Shown here one piece after another: positions 33,955 through 43,605 of a DNA stretch of 64,000 nucleotides. Numbering within the stretch: position 1 is the first letter of the stretch; each line of letters begins with the position of its first letter. Source of the stretch: Mesostigma viride. Lineage: Eukaryota > Streptophyta > Mesostigmatophyceae > Mesostigmatales > Mesostigmataceae. Below the pieces are notes generated by a model. It had not been told where the DNA came from, did no database searches, and was given only the letters and a program-made list of their open reading frames with translations. The stretch covers positions 1,051,410-1,115,409 of the forward strand of contig RPFO01000123.1 in NCBI GenBank assembly GCA_009746045.1. The letters are read 5' to 3'. The position numbers were made by a program, and so were the translations under genes.

Positions 33955-34845
33955 ATGAGCCAAGCAAACAAGTACGTGTACCTGCAGCCCCGGCTGCAGT
34001 TCCGCCTCCCGGCCTCCCAGGCAACAGTGGCCCTAGCCAAGCGTTAGTGGTTCACTCGGCTGCTCCCGCGGCATCGCCCGAAACCAAACGCAGTCGCCCA
34101 TCCGCGGTCCGGGAACCGCGTTTCAAGCTCAAAACCTTCAATGTCGACGATTACGACTGGTACAACGTTGCCTCGTGCACTGCATGCTCTGGTCGAGTAC
34201 ATTTTCTACGGGGATTACGCCTCGCTCCTTGAGCTATGCCTCGATCCACCTTCACAGCATCAACAGTCTTCTCGAGCCAGATGGCCACAGGCTTCAAAGC
34301 CGAGATCTGCTGCTGACGGGCCTCCACTACAGCCGGCCCGACCTTCAGCACCTGATTCTCTGCTCCCTCCTCACGAAGTCTGACGGCGAGATCTGGGCTC
34401 CATCTATCTCCGCACCGGCCTACACTCCGCTCCATCCTTACCGAGGCCCTCCATGCAGTGCTCAGCACGTGACCCCCCTTGCCGCAGATGTGGCAGCAAT
34501 GGGAGGCACGCTGGCTACTGTCTGACAGAGCTCCCTCACATTTCCACCACCGTCACCTCCACCTCCACCCTCCTCGCCTCCGCACCTCAGTCCATGCACT
34601 GCCGCCTCCACCTCCACCGCCGACATCAAAACCCAGCTCCACGACATCGACCAGCGCCTCCACGACCACGCCATCGCCATCGAATGCCTCACAAAACACC
34701 GAAGGCATCACCGCCCGGCCAGGCGGTGAAGGACATCGCTGCCCATGCGGCATGATTCTGCTGGCCCGGCCAGCGATGCTCCTCCCATCCAGACCTGGGC
34801 GGACCTGCTCAAGCACCACTCCCCTCCACGAGGCCAGGTTTTAGT
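33955..34845 (+). pseudogene. L1-like ORF1 pseudogene (copy d, first part)
   Basis: Plus-strand frame-broken pieces align with copies b and c: HALVEYIFYGDYASLLELC, the Leu-rich middle, QAVKDIAA and a TWADLL-like region ending near 34830. Several frameshifts and stops are present. The region is interrupted by the MITE at 34848, after which earlier ORF1 sequence reappears. Confidence 0.65.
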
Positions 34846-34847
34846 TG

Positions 34848-35056
34848 GCTCTATAAATAGCGCCGGAACCTTTTTGCCCCCTGCTGCCGTAAATCGGTCC
34901 ACGGACCTTTTTAGCCGAGGATAACGAGTCGTCGGTACACTCAAGTTAACTCGCGAATGCTTATCGAGTGTACCGACGAATGCTTATCGTCGGCTAATAG
35001 GTCCGTGGACCGATTCACCGCAGGGGGCAAAAACGGGTTCCGGCGCTATTTAGAGC
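34848..35056. mobile_element. Foldback MITE, 209 bp, ~95-bp inverted arms
   Basis: The arms begin GCTCTATAAATAGCGCCGG (left) and GCTCTAAATAGCGCCGG (right, complement). Both contain TTTTTGCCCCCTGC, AATCGGTCCACGGACC and TAGCCGA. The centre holds a second inverted pair (GTCGGTACACTC / GAGTGTACCGAC). There is no ORF. It is inserted in ORF1 copy d; the target duplication is not certain. Confidence 0.85.
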
Positions 35057-36080
35057 TATAACTACCTTCCTCCTCCACCTTCAAGAAGCCATTGCGCGCA
35101 GCACGTGTCTCCCCTCGCTGCAGATCGATGTGGCTGCAGTGGGCCGCACGCTGGCTGCCGAGCTCCCCGCCAGATGTCTCCACCGCCACCTCCACGCTCG
35201 ATCCTCGCCCCCCCCCCCCCCCCCGCCCCCATGCACCCCGCCTCCACCGACACCATCACCGCCCAGCTGAGTCCGTGACATCGACAAGGGCCTCCAGGAC
35301 AACGCCGTCACCATCGAGTGCCTGCAGAACACAGCAGGCATGACCGCCCACCGGCTCACCGCCCAGGCGGTGATGGACATTGCCGCCAATTACAAGCCAG
35401 CTCCCCCGCTGGCCTAGCTGGCGATGCTCCTCCCACCCAGCCCTCAGGGCGGACATGCTCAAGCAACACACCACCTCCACCACCTCTGCCGTACGTCGCA
35501 GCACAGCTCGATCAAGCAGCCTGAGACGCGCTCGACCTCCGCGATCGAGGCCGAGCTCGACAAGCGTGCATCATCGTCAAGAACTTCGACCTGGTGGATA
35601 ATCAAGGTGAGAACTCCGTGATTTGCTTGCACATGCGTTTGAGAAAGAAATCCTTGGCGGCATGCCCGACTCCTGATTGGTGAGATGAAGCTGGAGCTAG
35701 GCCCTCCGCCTTCCCCGCCGATCGCGGGGTATAAGGCATGGGTGCCTCCGCTTCATCTTTGAGAACCGGCGGCGGACAATATTTCGTTCCTCGGACGCGC
35801 CGCAAGCGGCTCGAGAGGACTCACTACGCATATTGGATGACGACAGTCTTGACCCTCAGCTGGCGCAGCAACAACGGCGACGCGGGGAGCTGGCTATACC
35901 ATGGATGGGCGACCTACCTCTAGCCTCCGGCAGACCGCGGCAGGGAAGCCGGTGTACTGGAAGGGGGCGGCCATGTACGTCAGCCACAAGGCTGCCGCCC
36001 TGGCAAGCGACCCCCGCTGCCCTGGCAGCACCTCCAGCCACCCCATGCAGCTTAGGCCGGACTACAGCTGCAGTAGTACT
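35057..36080 (+). pseudogene. L1-like ORF1 pseudogene (copy d, second part, to the C-terminus)
   Basis: It repeats the middle of ORF1 (LAAEL-type leucine stretch, TITAQL, QAVMDIAA, ADMLKQHTTSTTS), then the RRM-like and C-terminal parts in broken frames. The end reads RRKRLERT, LDDDSLDPQLAQQQRRRGE and GKPVYWKGAAMYVSHKA. It runs directly into the R2 3' UTR at ~36080, giving the ORF1-R2 linkage a second time. Confidence 0.7.
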
Positions 36081-36560
36081 TAGTGTAGACTATAGTAAGG
36101 CCTATAGCGAATGTGGCCTTGAGACAGTACATGTACGCCTACTATTACTATGGGCCCCATACCATGCAGCTGATATGACTTATAGCATTATTTAGCCATG
36201 TACATGTGTGCCTATATGATGTGCCCCACACCAGATGATGCCTAGCATGATTTAGTTATGCTGTGCCCATGCAGAGAGCTACTCTTTGCTGAGAAGCCAT
36301 GCCCTAGCCATTGTTTAGCCATGATGATCTTCCACCCCATGCCAGGCCTTTTTAGGTATGATACATCATGGTTGATTCTCCCGATTTCTGGCCTGCGCTG
36401 GTTGTCGATCTCCTTGATGATACATCATGGTGGTACAGACCTGCACTTAGTGCGCCCAGAGTGCTCAGGTGTAGTTCACACCCTACCCTTGCGGGAAGTA
36501 GCCCAGAACATGTATCAAAAGCCATGCATGCATATCAGTGCCCTATGTTAATTGCCTAGC
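36080..36560 (+). mobile_element. R2-family 3' UTR with ultrashort insertion
   Basis: Follows ORF1. It contains CATGCAGAGAGCTACTCT, CACCCCATGCCAGGCC and CTTGCGGGAAGTAGCCCAGA, as in 6676-7110 read in reverse. It is split by a 44-bp insert at 36373-36416 and ends near 36560 without the terminal hairpin. Confidence 0.7.
36358..36431 (+). mobile_element. Ultrashort element with 15-bp target-site duplication
   Basis: A 44-bp insert (36373-36416, TGATTCTCCCGATTTC .. CTCCTTG) is flanked by perfect 15-bp direct repeats ATGATACATCATGGT (36358-36372 and 36417-36431). It lies inside an R2 3' UTR, so it is a separate later insertion. Confidence 0.8.
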
Positions 36561-36599
36561 GTTGCCAACTCACCTAGTCACGTGCACAGCTCACGCACG

Positions 36600-36960
36600 G
36601 TACACACTCCAGCCATAGTATAGCCTTAGCTTAGTCCTCGTACAGCCATGCTACGTCCTGGCTATGATCAGATCACTTGCCCACGTACGCTCCTTGTTAT
36701 GCCATGCTCACATGGGTCTTATTGCACCCACAGATTGCCGGATCGTTAGCGCGTCCGTTTAGCTAGCTAGCGTGCCCGAATGCTGCTGCGGCATGCCTTG
36801 GCCTTCATGCCTGAAGAATTTCGGTAATGCAATTCCTTCATGCCTTCATGCATGAAGGAGACGGGGGGTCTCTGCCCTTTCTCCTGTTGTGCACACACAG
36901 GGATTCATCAAAGCACTTCGGTGCTCCGTGACTCCCCAACGGGATCGAGCACGTGTTTAA
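36600..36960 (+). mobile_element. R1-family 3' UTR
   Basis: Plus-oriented R1: CTCACATGGGTCTTATTGCA, TCTGCCCTTTCTCCTG, GTGCTCCGTGACTCCCCAAC and GGGATCGAGCAC. The terminal hairpin carries a 3-nt insertion. It is followed by GTTTAATTCC and another element end. Confidence 0.7.
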
Positions 36961-37080
36961 TTCCCTGCCCTATCTCAGGGATATGCATGTGCTACATGTG
37001 CTCCCAACGGATATATATATGTTTAGATTTCATTTAATTTCATTTTAATAATGGGAGCACGTGATTACCTAATTCATTAA
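36961..37080 (+). mobile_element. Truncated R2-like 3' end
   Basis: CTCAGGGATATGCATGTGC, then CTACATGTGCTCCCAACGGA and a T/A-rich tail. Only the last ~60 nt of the element plus tail are present: a severe 5' truncation. Confidence 0.6.
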
Positions 37081-37237
37081 TCCTCAGCAGTAATTGTGTC
37101 ACATAAGCGGGGCGGCGGTCTGGGTTGATCATATATCGTGCCTCGTTGGTGCGGGGCGCGCGCAAGTTCGCCATGCAGTGCATGGGCTGCAATTGGACAA
37201 GCCGGGACCCTCATGATATACACAATGAAGCAATATA

Positions 37238-37280
37238 ACACGTGCTCCCGTCGGGGAGTCACAGAGCATTAACCCCAATG
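37238..37280 (-). mobile_element. R1 3' terminus only
   Basis: CACGTGCTCCCGTCGGGGAG followed by TCACAGAGCATTAACCCC: just the terminal hairpin region. Comparable ~40-nt fragments occur at 53760-53805 and 57640-57695. Confidence 0.6.
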
Positions 37281-37319
37281 GATGGATGGACAAACAATTC
37301 TACCGGTTCTATTATTCAT

Positions 37320-37730
37320 ACTACTATCTATATTAAATTAAATTAAATTAAATTATAATAACATTCATGACTCCGTTGGGAGATCATGTAGTAGCACATA
37401 TTCCTTGCTGGGTGGATGGAGGTGGGCGAAGCCGCGGGACCGAACTAAGCTAACAGCTCTAAGCTATCTTGTCTATAGAAGAATACCCTAGCTAGTCTAA
37501 CTACGCTACTCAGCAAAGCACACCCCTTCCGCTTGGGGGGAGGGGGCTTGCCCACATGCAGGGGCTCAGTCTAGCTGGTGACAACTGGTGTGGGCCTGGA
37601 CAATCTTCTGCCACCTCTAATTTTCTTGTTAAATCTGCATAGCAGTCCAAGCAAGAGAGAGGGAGTGAATGCGGTGTTCAAACTGTCAGAGCTGGGACGA
37701 CTAGGTCATTCATATCTATATCTAATGCCT
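37320..37730 (-). mobile_element. 3' UTR of an ORF2-bearing element (family R3), minus orientation
   Basis: On the minus strand it ends GATCTCCCAACGGAGTCATG, then a (TTTAA)n tail. It contains GGCTTCGCCCACCTCCATCC and a CTCCCTCTCTCTTGC stretch. It is nearly identical to 53806-54235 and to the plus-strand 38871-39245. It is placed head-on against the plus-strand RT pseudogene. Confidence 0.75.
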
Positions 37731-37734
37731 CTAT

Positions 37735-38870
37735 CTTCAGGCATTTTTGTTGACTATATCAAGGCTTTCTTCGACACGGTCCTCTGGGAGGCTCTTTGGG
37801 CCATCTTAGCTCTGGACCGCGTGCCAGCCCCACCTTTAATTGCTGCCATTCGCCGGCTAGTGTATGAGGGCTCACAGGCAGTAGTGCGGACCATGCCGGG
37901 AGGGCACCACCCCACCATTCCCCCCGGCTTCACCACGGGGTGTGGCAAGGTTGTGTCCTGTCCCCATACCTGTTCATATTATTGTCGTGGATCACGTCAT
38001 GCGTTGGGCACGTGGGCGCTTTACTGCTCTTTAAAGGGGTCCGAGCCCGGCTTGGACATATCCTTAATTATCCCCTTAACGAGCGCCGGAACACGGCGGC
38101 GTTGACCCTGGTTACCGCCGGCTGTACGTCCGAGGCTGATTTTTGCAGATGATACCACCCGGTCATCGAGCGCCCCGAGCACATTCAGACCTGGCTGGAC
38201 TGTCTGGGCTTGGAGGCGCGGGCGGTGCGGGTTGGAGATTAGTGTCAAAACTGAGGCGGTATGGTGGTTGGGCCGGCAACCATGCAGTCGCCCGCCGCTG
38301 CAGCGGCTGCTAGACGGGAAGGAGGTCGAGTTCCGTGATCGCTTCAAACTGCTGGGGAGCATGCTCCCTGACACCGGTCGCCGACGATGTGGACATCCGC
38401 ATCGGCCTGGCTGGCCTGGGCTAGGCATCGGTCGCTCAAAACCTACTTGCGCTCGAAGGACCTGGGCCGGGGAGCACCGCAACCGCATGCTCCTCAAGGT
38501 CCTGGTCCTCACGGCCGGTGCTCACCTATGGCGCCGAGGCATGGACGCTCACTGACACGCTGGCCACACGGCTGAACGGCACGGTTATACCAGGATGCTC
38601 CGCCAGGCCCTGCATGAACGTAGGGTTTTCCACACATATAGGTCTTAAGAATCTTTGTACCAGGGTATGCCTCGCATTTCGGACGAGATTAGACTGTCAG
38701 CGTAGGATAGTAGCATTCGTAGGACAACTTGCTTGCACCAGTCAGGCCGTCGATCGACACCGACCTCGGTCTGGCCGGCCCCCAGCGGCTTGGTCAGCCG
38801 GGGCGGCATATCCTGACCTGGCCTGCATGGCCCCAAGGACCTTCCTAAAAGGGTAGGTAAACATGTCATG
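37735..38870 (+). pseudogene. L1-like ORF2 reverse-transcriptase pseudogene
   Basis: FVDYIKAFFDTVLWEALWAI is RT motif A. AAIRRLVYEGSQAVVRT, GCVLSPYLFILL and LIFADDTT (catalytic FADD at 38142-38153, intact) follow, then TEAVWWLGRQ, FRDRFKLLGSMLPDTG, a DVDIRIGLAW-like stretch and TYGAEAWTLTDTLATRLNG. At least four frame changes and stops interrupt it. The upstream endonuclease region is absent, so this is a 5'-truncated, dead non-LTR retrotransposon copy. RT order and motifs fit the L1-like clade. Confidence 0.8.
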
Positions 38871-39245
38871 ACCTACCCACAGCTAGCAGTTGTTGGCTGA
38901 CCTAGTGCCGGTCCCAGCCCGGCCCGTTTGAACACCGCATTCACTCCCTCTCTCTTGCTTGGACTGCTATGCAGAACAAGAAGAGGTGGAAGACGTACGA
39001 TTGTCCATGCTCAGTCACACGCAAGCCCCCCCCACACACAAGAGGAAGGGGCGCTTTGCTTCAGGAGTAGAATAGTTAGGGTTTTCCTACTAGATTTGAT
39101 TAGCTTAGAGGAGTTATCTAATTAGTTTGGTTTAGTGGCTTCGCCCACCTCCATCCATCCAGCAAGGGAATATGTGCAGTACATGATCTCCCAACGGAGT
39201 CATGTTATAATTTAATTTGATTTTAATTTAATTTGCCTGATAAAC
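38871..39245 (+). mobile_element. 3' UTR and tail of the RT element (family R3)
   Basis: Continues from the RT pseudogene through GGCTTCGCCCACCTCCATCC to TGATCTCCCAACGGAGTCAT and a (TAATT)n-like tail. It links the R3 3' end to an RT-coding element. Confidence 0.75.
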
Positions 39246-39329
39246 CAAGGGACATGCCACGTAGCAAGCCCTGCCATAGGAGGAGGTGTCTACCTGGTTA
39301 GCTAGCCCCACGGCAGGGCCCACATTGAT

Positions 39330-39880
39330 CATTACGTATTCACCTGGTCTGTGCGGGCAAGATGGACGGCAAAGACGAGGCGGCGCGGCACCTGTCGGAT
39401 GGTATTGGTGACAAGAGGGAGCAGATCGCAGTAAAACTCGCCCCGTGTACGGCGCTCTTGGTAGCGGACGCGCCGACTGAGGATGTGACAGAGCATACTA
39501 GTGACGGTGCCCATCAAGCTGCTTGCTTACATAGCGCGTAGCTGGCCAGTCCAGGGTCCACTACCACCCAGCCGTACAGGAGGATGCTGAGGACAAGGGT
39601 CTAGCTTGAACAGACGCGCGCTTGCGCCGCTCACTCGGGTAGCGGCATGTCCAGAAACTGGCGGTGGAGGGCCCGGCCCATGCCTGGCCGATGCGGGTGT
39701 AAATGATGTCGTCGGTCTTGTATCTAGAGGATCTAGCTTTTAATAAAGCGAGTCGCCGGGGGACCGGGCTTCTGTCCAGCATGCGAGACGGGTTGGGTGG
39801 CCGGTCACTGGGGTGGTCCCTGCGGGGAAGCCGATGGCCATGGCCTTCATTTTCTTCCTGATCCCCAACCATTGCACAGT
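39330..39880 (-). pseudogene. L1-like ORF2 fragment (RT C-terminal part)
   Basis: In three frames on the minus strand: DDIIYTRIGQAWA, ALHRQFLDMPLPE, then GTVTSMLCHILSRRVRYQER and CDLLPLVTNTIRQVPRRLVF. These align with the RT thumb and downstream part of the 38.4-kb copy. Frame-broken and not functional. Confidence 0.55.
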
Positions 39881-39939
39881 CCTAGCTGTTCACCTTCTGC
39901 CCCATAGAGGATTTATAAGCGGCGGTTCCGCTCTCGTCG

Positions 39940-40199
39940 CAAGAGGTGTACTTTGCACAACCTCCCCTGGACACTGGACTACGACCTGACCCGGGCCGCT
40001 CAGCAGCGGCAGCGACGCGACCAGTGGCCGGAATAGTAACCTCCGCCACAAGCAAGACCCCAAGAAGCCCGTGCAAGGTGTTCTGGAGGGGCGGGGACCT
40101 GATTGTCAACAACCAGCCGGTGGAAAGCCCCCCACGGGCTAGACTAGCCATAATTATGTAGTCACCGAAGTTTGGGTGATGCAACCTGGACATCGCCAT
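39940..40199 (+). pseudogene. L1-like ORF1 C-terminal fragment
   Basis: LDYDLTRAAQQRQRRDQWPE, then a stop, then in another frame VFWRGGDLIVNNQPVE. Corresponds to LTLAQQQRRRELWP and VYWKGAAIYVGHKP of the 7.1-kb copy. It continues into an R1 3' UTR. Confidence 0.65.
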
Positions 40200-40560
40200 C
40201 CCGGCACAGTGCAATGCCAATGCAATTATAAGTGAGAACGTAGCCCATGCATGCCTATATAGCCTAACCAGTAGCCAACAGACATACGCCAGCCTAGCGA
40301 GATGCGTCTCACCTAGTACTGCTTGTTTGCTCGCTCAAGTCTCCATAGCAATGCAATGCTCACACGGGGCTCAGTTATTGCACCCACAGGGGATGCCGGC
40401 CCCAGATCGTTTCGACGGGTCCGATTGAGCACCCTGCACATGGCATGAGGGAAGGGTGGGTCTCTGCGCCCCCCTGCCCGTTGTGCACACTCAGGGATTA
40501 AAGGCACTCCGGTTCTCCGTGACTCCCCAACGGGAGCACGTGTTTAACAGTTAATTAATT
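40200..40560 (+). mobile_element. R1-family 3' UTR with tail
   Basis: Ends TCCGTGACTCCCCAACGGGA, GCACGTGTTTAACAG and TTAATTAATTGATTAA. It contains GGGGCTCAGTTATTGCACCC and GTTGTGCACACTCAGGGATT as in the other R1 copies. It directly follows ORF1 C-terminal codons. Confidence 0.75.
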
Positions 40561-40670
40561 GATTAACTTCTTGCTGATCATTTATAAGCCCCACCACCCG
40601 CGCTTCCAGCGACAAGCTGTCTAGCTAAGAGTTGGGCGGACTCCGGGTGCGTCTCCGTACGGGCGTCATG

Positions 40671-40960
40671 TCATCGATCAGCATAGATCAGATCGCTCAG
40701 TCGGTAGGGTGGGTCAACCCCGCCGTAGCTGGGCCCCGGGTACTCAGTGATCTCGATCCCCGCGGTGGGCGCCCCTCCACCCGGGCAAAGCGGGCCGGCT
40801 TGTGCATGCCGCATAATATATAGTCCACCATAATCATGAATAGATATGGGGAGAGGACACAACCCTGCCACACCTGTCGTTGCAGAGCTGTCAAGTCGAA
40901 GAGTGAACATGGCCATTGTGTTTCACATGTATAAAATTCAACCCATTGCAGTAGAAACAC
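40671..40960 (-). pseudogene. L1-like reverse-transcriptase fragment with broken catalytic motif
   Basis: The minus strand encodes GCVLSPYLFMIMVDYI, then in another frame YRLSDLIYADR and a stop. The last residues are the YADD catalytic motif with a 4-bp insertion (GAT CGAT GAC in place of GAT GAC). No other part of ORF2 is attached. Confidence 0.65.
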
Positions 40961-41054
40961 ATGGTGCGTAGCTTTCTATGAGTGTACACATGTTCCCAAA
41001 ATGCTTGGTGCTCGAGCCACGTACCAAACCATCCCCGCAAAGCACAACGTGCAC

Positions 41055-41099
41055 ATGGTGTACACAGGCCTGCGCTGGTTGTCTCCTTGATATGGTGTA
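41055..41099 (+). mobile_element. Ultrashort element with empty site in the paralogue
   Basis: A 29-bp insert (41063-41091, ending GTTGTCTCCTTGAT) is flanked by ATGGTGTA (41055-41062 and 41092-41099). The paralogous copy B lacks the insert at about 58805-58815 (TATATGGTGTCAAC), so the insertion is directly demonstrated. Confidence 0.8.
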
Positions 41100-41565
41100 A
41101 ACTGGATCCATCGATATACTTCCTGGCTGCATCAGAAAGTCAAAACCCACCTCGCCAAGAAGGGGGTATGCAAACCTGCAGCTACCCTCGGCCAAGAACT
41201 TGCCGTGAACTTACATCAAAAGGCCACCCCACCATCAAAGCAGATAGTGCTAGCTGCGGAACATAGCGCAGTACACGCCAGCATGATTGTCAACTTTTGG
41301 CTGCCACCACATAAGGGTGCCAAAAGTTGGCCCTCCCTTGCGTGTCGACAAGCGTCACAGCATGAGACTGGGGGCACCGAAAATCTCCCTCGGAAAAAAA
41401 GCCAGGAGATGCTACGTCTCCAAGTTTGGGCTGGGTGAGACTACAACACCTGGGAGACTTGTCACCCCTCGAATAGGCTGAGACCATGCCCCCTCGAATA
41501 GGCTGAGACCACGACCCCTCGAATATGCTGATACCATGGCCCCTAGAATAGGCAACCACGGGGGG

Positions 41566-43306
41566 TCAGAGCTTGGCCTTGGCGGCCAGGCGGCGGCGTG
41601 CGGTGTTGGAGGGGGGGATTGGCGCCATCTCTTCCGTACCTGGCGTGACCACACGCTTGTCCATCGGGGCAGAGTCCCGCAGCCACTCGCCGGTGTACCA
41701 CTGGACAAAGCACGAGTGTAAGGAACGTGCCAAGGTGGTAAAATGGGAGGTAATTCACACGCAGTGGTCAGTGTGACATGCCTGCTGTGGCCATGTGCAC
41801 CGTGCACGCAGGCGCCGATGACTATCATGTCCAAGAAAAGAATTGCATGCCACGCGGGTCTACCCATTTCATGGCAATCCATGCCATATGCTCGGCCCAA
41901 TTCCCTTACCCTCGGCTGCAAGCGCTGCATCCTTGTTTGCAACCGTTCTATCCAACATAACCACCCTGACCAAGGTAAAACGGAGTTCCAGAAGAAAACG
42001 AGAACAAGAAGCAAGGAGAGGCGGATAGGAAAGCGGGGGAGGGATGTGCAGCAGGATAACAAGCTCAGCAAAGATTCCGATCACACTCAGGACAAACTCC
42101 TCTCAAGCTCTCCAAAATGAGATCATCCTCCTTTCACCAGCAACTTCTAGTGGGTGTGGGCGCGGCCATGCTGCGGGCGCACGTACCTGCTGTGGGCGCA
42201 GGACCTTGGTGTCAGGGTAATCCAATGACTCCTTCCAGTGGGACAGGTAGCCCGCTGTGCGCGGGATGGCAAAGAGCACGGTGAAGAACTCCATGGGGAA
42301 GCCCAGCGCACTGAGGTGGGCATGCACACAAATAACAACGGTACGAGGCACACACACATTGTCACTGTCAACAACCAACACGGCATACTCACATGCATTG
42401 TCAACAATCATCGAGGGCACCGGATATGGCCGCCATTCATGCCACCCACCTGTGCCATCCCCAACTCCTGCCACCCCCCCTGCATGCCACACCGAATGCA
42501 TGCCATCCCCCATGTATGATCACCCTCATGCATATCAACCTCAATACACGCGGTACGAGGCACACACACATTGTCACTGTCAACAACCAACACGGCATAC
42601 TCACATGCATTGTCAACAATCATCGAGGGCACCGGATATGGCCGCCATTCATGCCACCCACCTGTGCCATCCCCAACTCCTGCCACCCCCCCTGCATGCC
42701 ACACCGAATGCATGCCATCCCCCATGTATGATCACCCTCATGCATATCATCCTCAATACACGCCACCCCCCCATGCACACCTTCCACCACTATTGTGTGC
42801 GTTCACGCCCCACTGCGTGTCACCTACCGGTAGATCAGGCCCGAGTAAAAGTCCACGTTCGGGTACAGCTTGCGCGAGATGAAGTACTCGTCCGAGAGCG
42901 CCGCCTTCTCCAGCTCCTTGGCGATCTGTGTCCAAGGGGGGAGCAGTGATGGGTGGTAGCATGTAGTGAACAAAATATTGACGTGAGCATGGCGATCTGG
43001 GACCATGAGTTGTCATGTACAATTCTACTACATACGATTATTCCTAGTGTGAACGCAGCGCCATAAAGATATTCCCTGTGTGATACCTAGCGTCGCGCAG
43101 AGGAATCTCGGACAATGTTAAGCAAGCCAAATGCACGATGATCAGTCAACGATTCACAGCCATGGGGCACCACAACCCAGGGCAGCATCGGGCCAACGGA
43201 TATAGAGTTGAGTGTGTGATGGCAGAATTTGATCGATGGCGCCCACCTCAATGAGCCGGTCTCGGCCGACGATGCTGAAGACCTAATCCGCCAGCTAGGC
43301 GACCAC
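41566..43306 (-). pseudogene. Citrate synthase 3'-half pseudogene (copy A)
   Basis: Four exons align one to one with the gene at 59.27 kb: 43306-43247, 42925-42828, 42310-42187 and 41700-41566, each of identical length and with the same GT..AG borders. The first has two in-frame stops (GTC GCC TAG, GCG GAT TAG) and a Pro to Arg change; the other three stay open. They encode [30 protein letters not shown] and a C-terminus ending RRRLAAKAKL. The upstream catalytic exons are absent. The ATG-bearing 5' end was never copied or was lost, so it cannot make an enzyme; it could still serve as a 3' terminal unit for the adjacent GYF-like gene. Confidence 0.92.
42341..42764. repeat. 212-bp tandem duplication in pseudogene intron
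   Basis: Two nearly identical 212-bp units (42341-42552 and 42553-42764) starting GTACGAGGCACACACACATT. Copy B of the segmental duplication has only one related unit (60066-60290), so the duplication happened in copy A. Confidence 0.9.
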
Positions 43307-43605
43307 CTGGCAGAGTGTGACGGGGCACATGGGCGACGGTGCAAGCACGGGAGGGCAGGGGGGCAGACAGGCTTGGTTGGCGAGAATAAGCACGGTGCCG
43401 CACAACCGTATGCCAAACCATACCGAGACAACTTGTGTCCACATCCGCAAACCTTTGACAAGGACCAGAGACCTGAACCCTGGCTCACCCGCCAGGGGTT
43501 GGGAACCAGGAGTGAGATGGCAAGCAATGACAAGACATGACGGGCGTGCGCATACAGAAAAAGCACTCTAGGCTTCACTTTCGAGATCTGGGGCAGCCTC
43601 CTCAC

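Larger units (their letters stand above)
41010..43568. repeat. Segmental duplication, copy A (partner 58775-61435)
   Basis: Colinear with 58775-61435 over citrate synthase exons, introns and 3' flank, broken by small indels. Homology ends abruptly at 43568 (GAAAAAGCACTCT), immediately before the last retained exon of the GYF-like gene. Near 41465-41560 both copies contain ~25-bp repeats (CCCCTCGAATAGGCTGAGAC). Confidence 0.9.

Noticed and set aside
41465-41560. ~25-bp repeats (CCCCTCGAATAGGCTGAGAC) suggestive of CRISPR or a terminator array
   Set aside because: Head-to-tail short minisatellite without spacers, shared by both duplicate copies.
43087-43605. The continuation of the GYF-gene frame into the citrate synthase duplicate as genuine protein
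   Set aside because: The frame stays open by chance across the duplication boundary, whereas the sequence beyond 43568 is intron and exon of another gene. A GTGAGG donor just before it is a better end.
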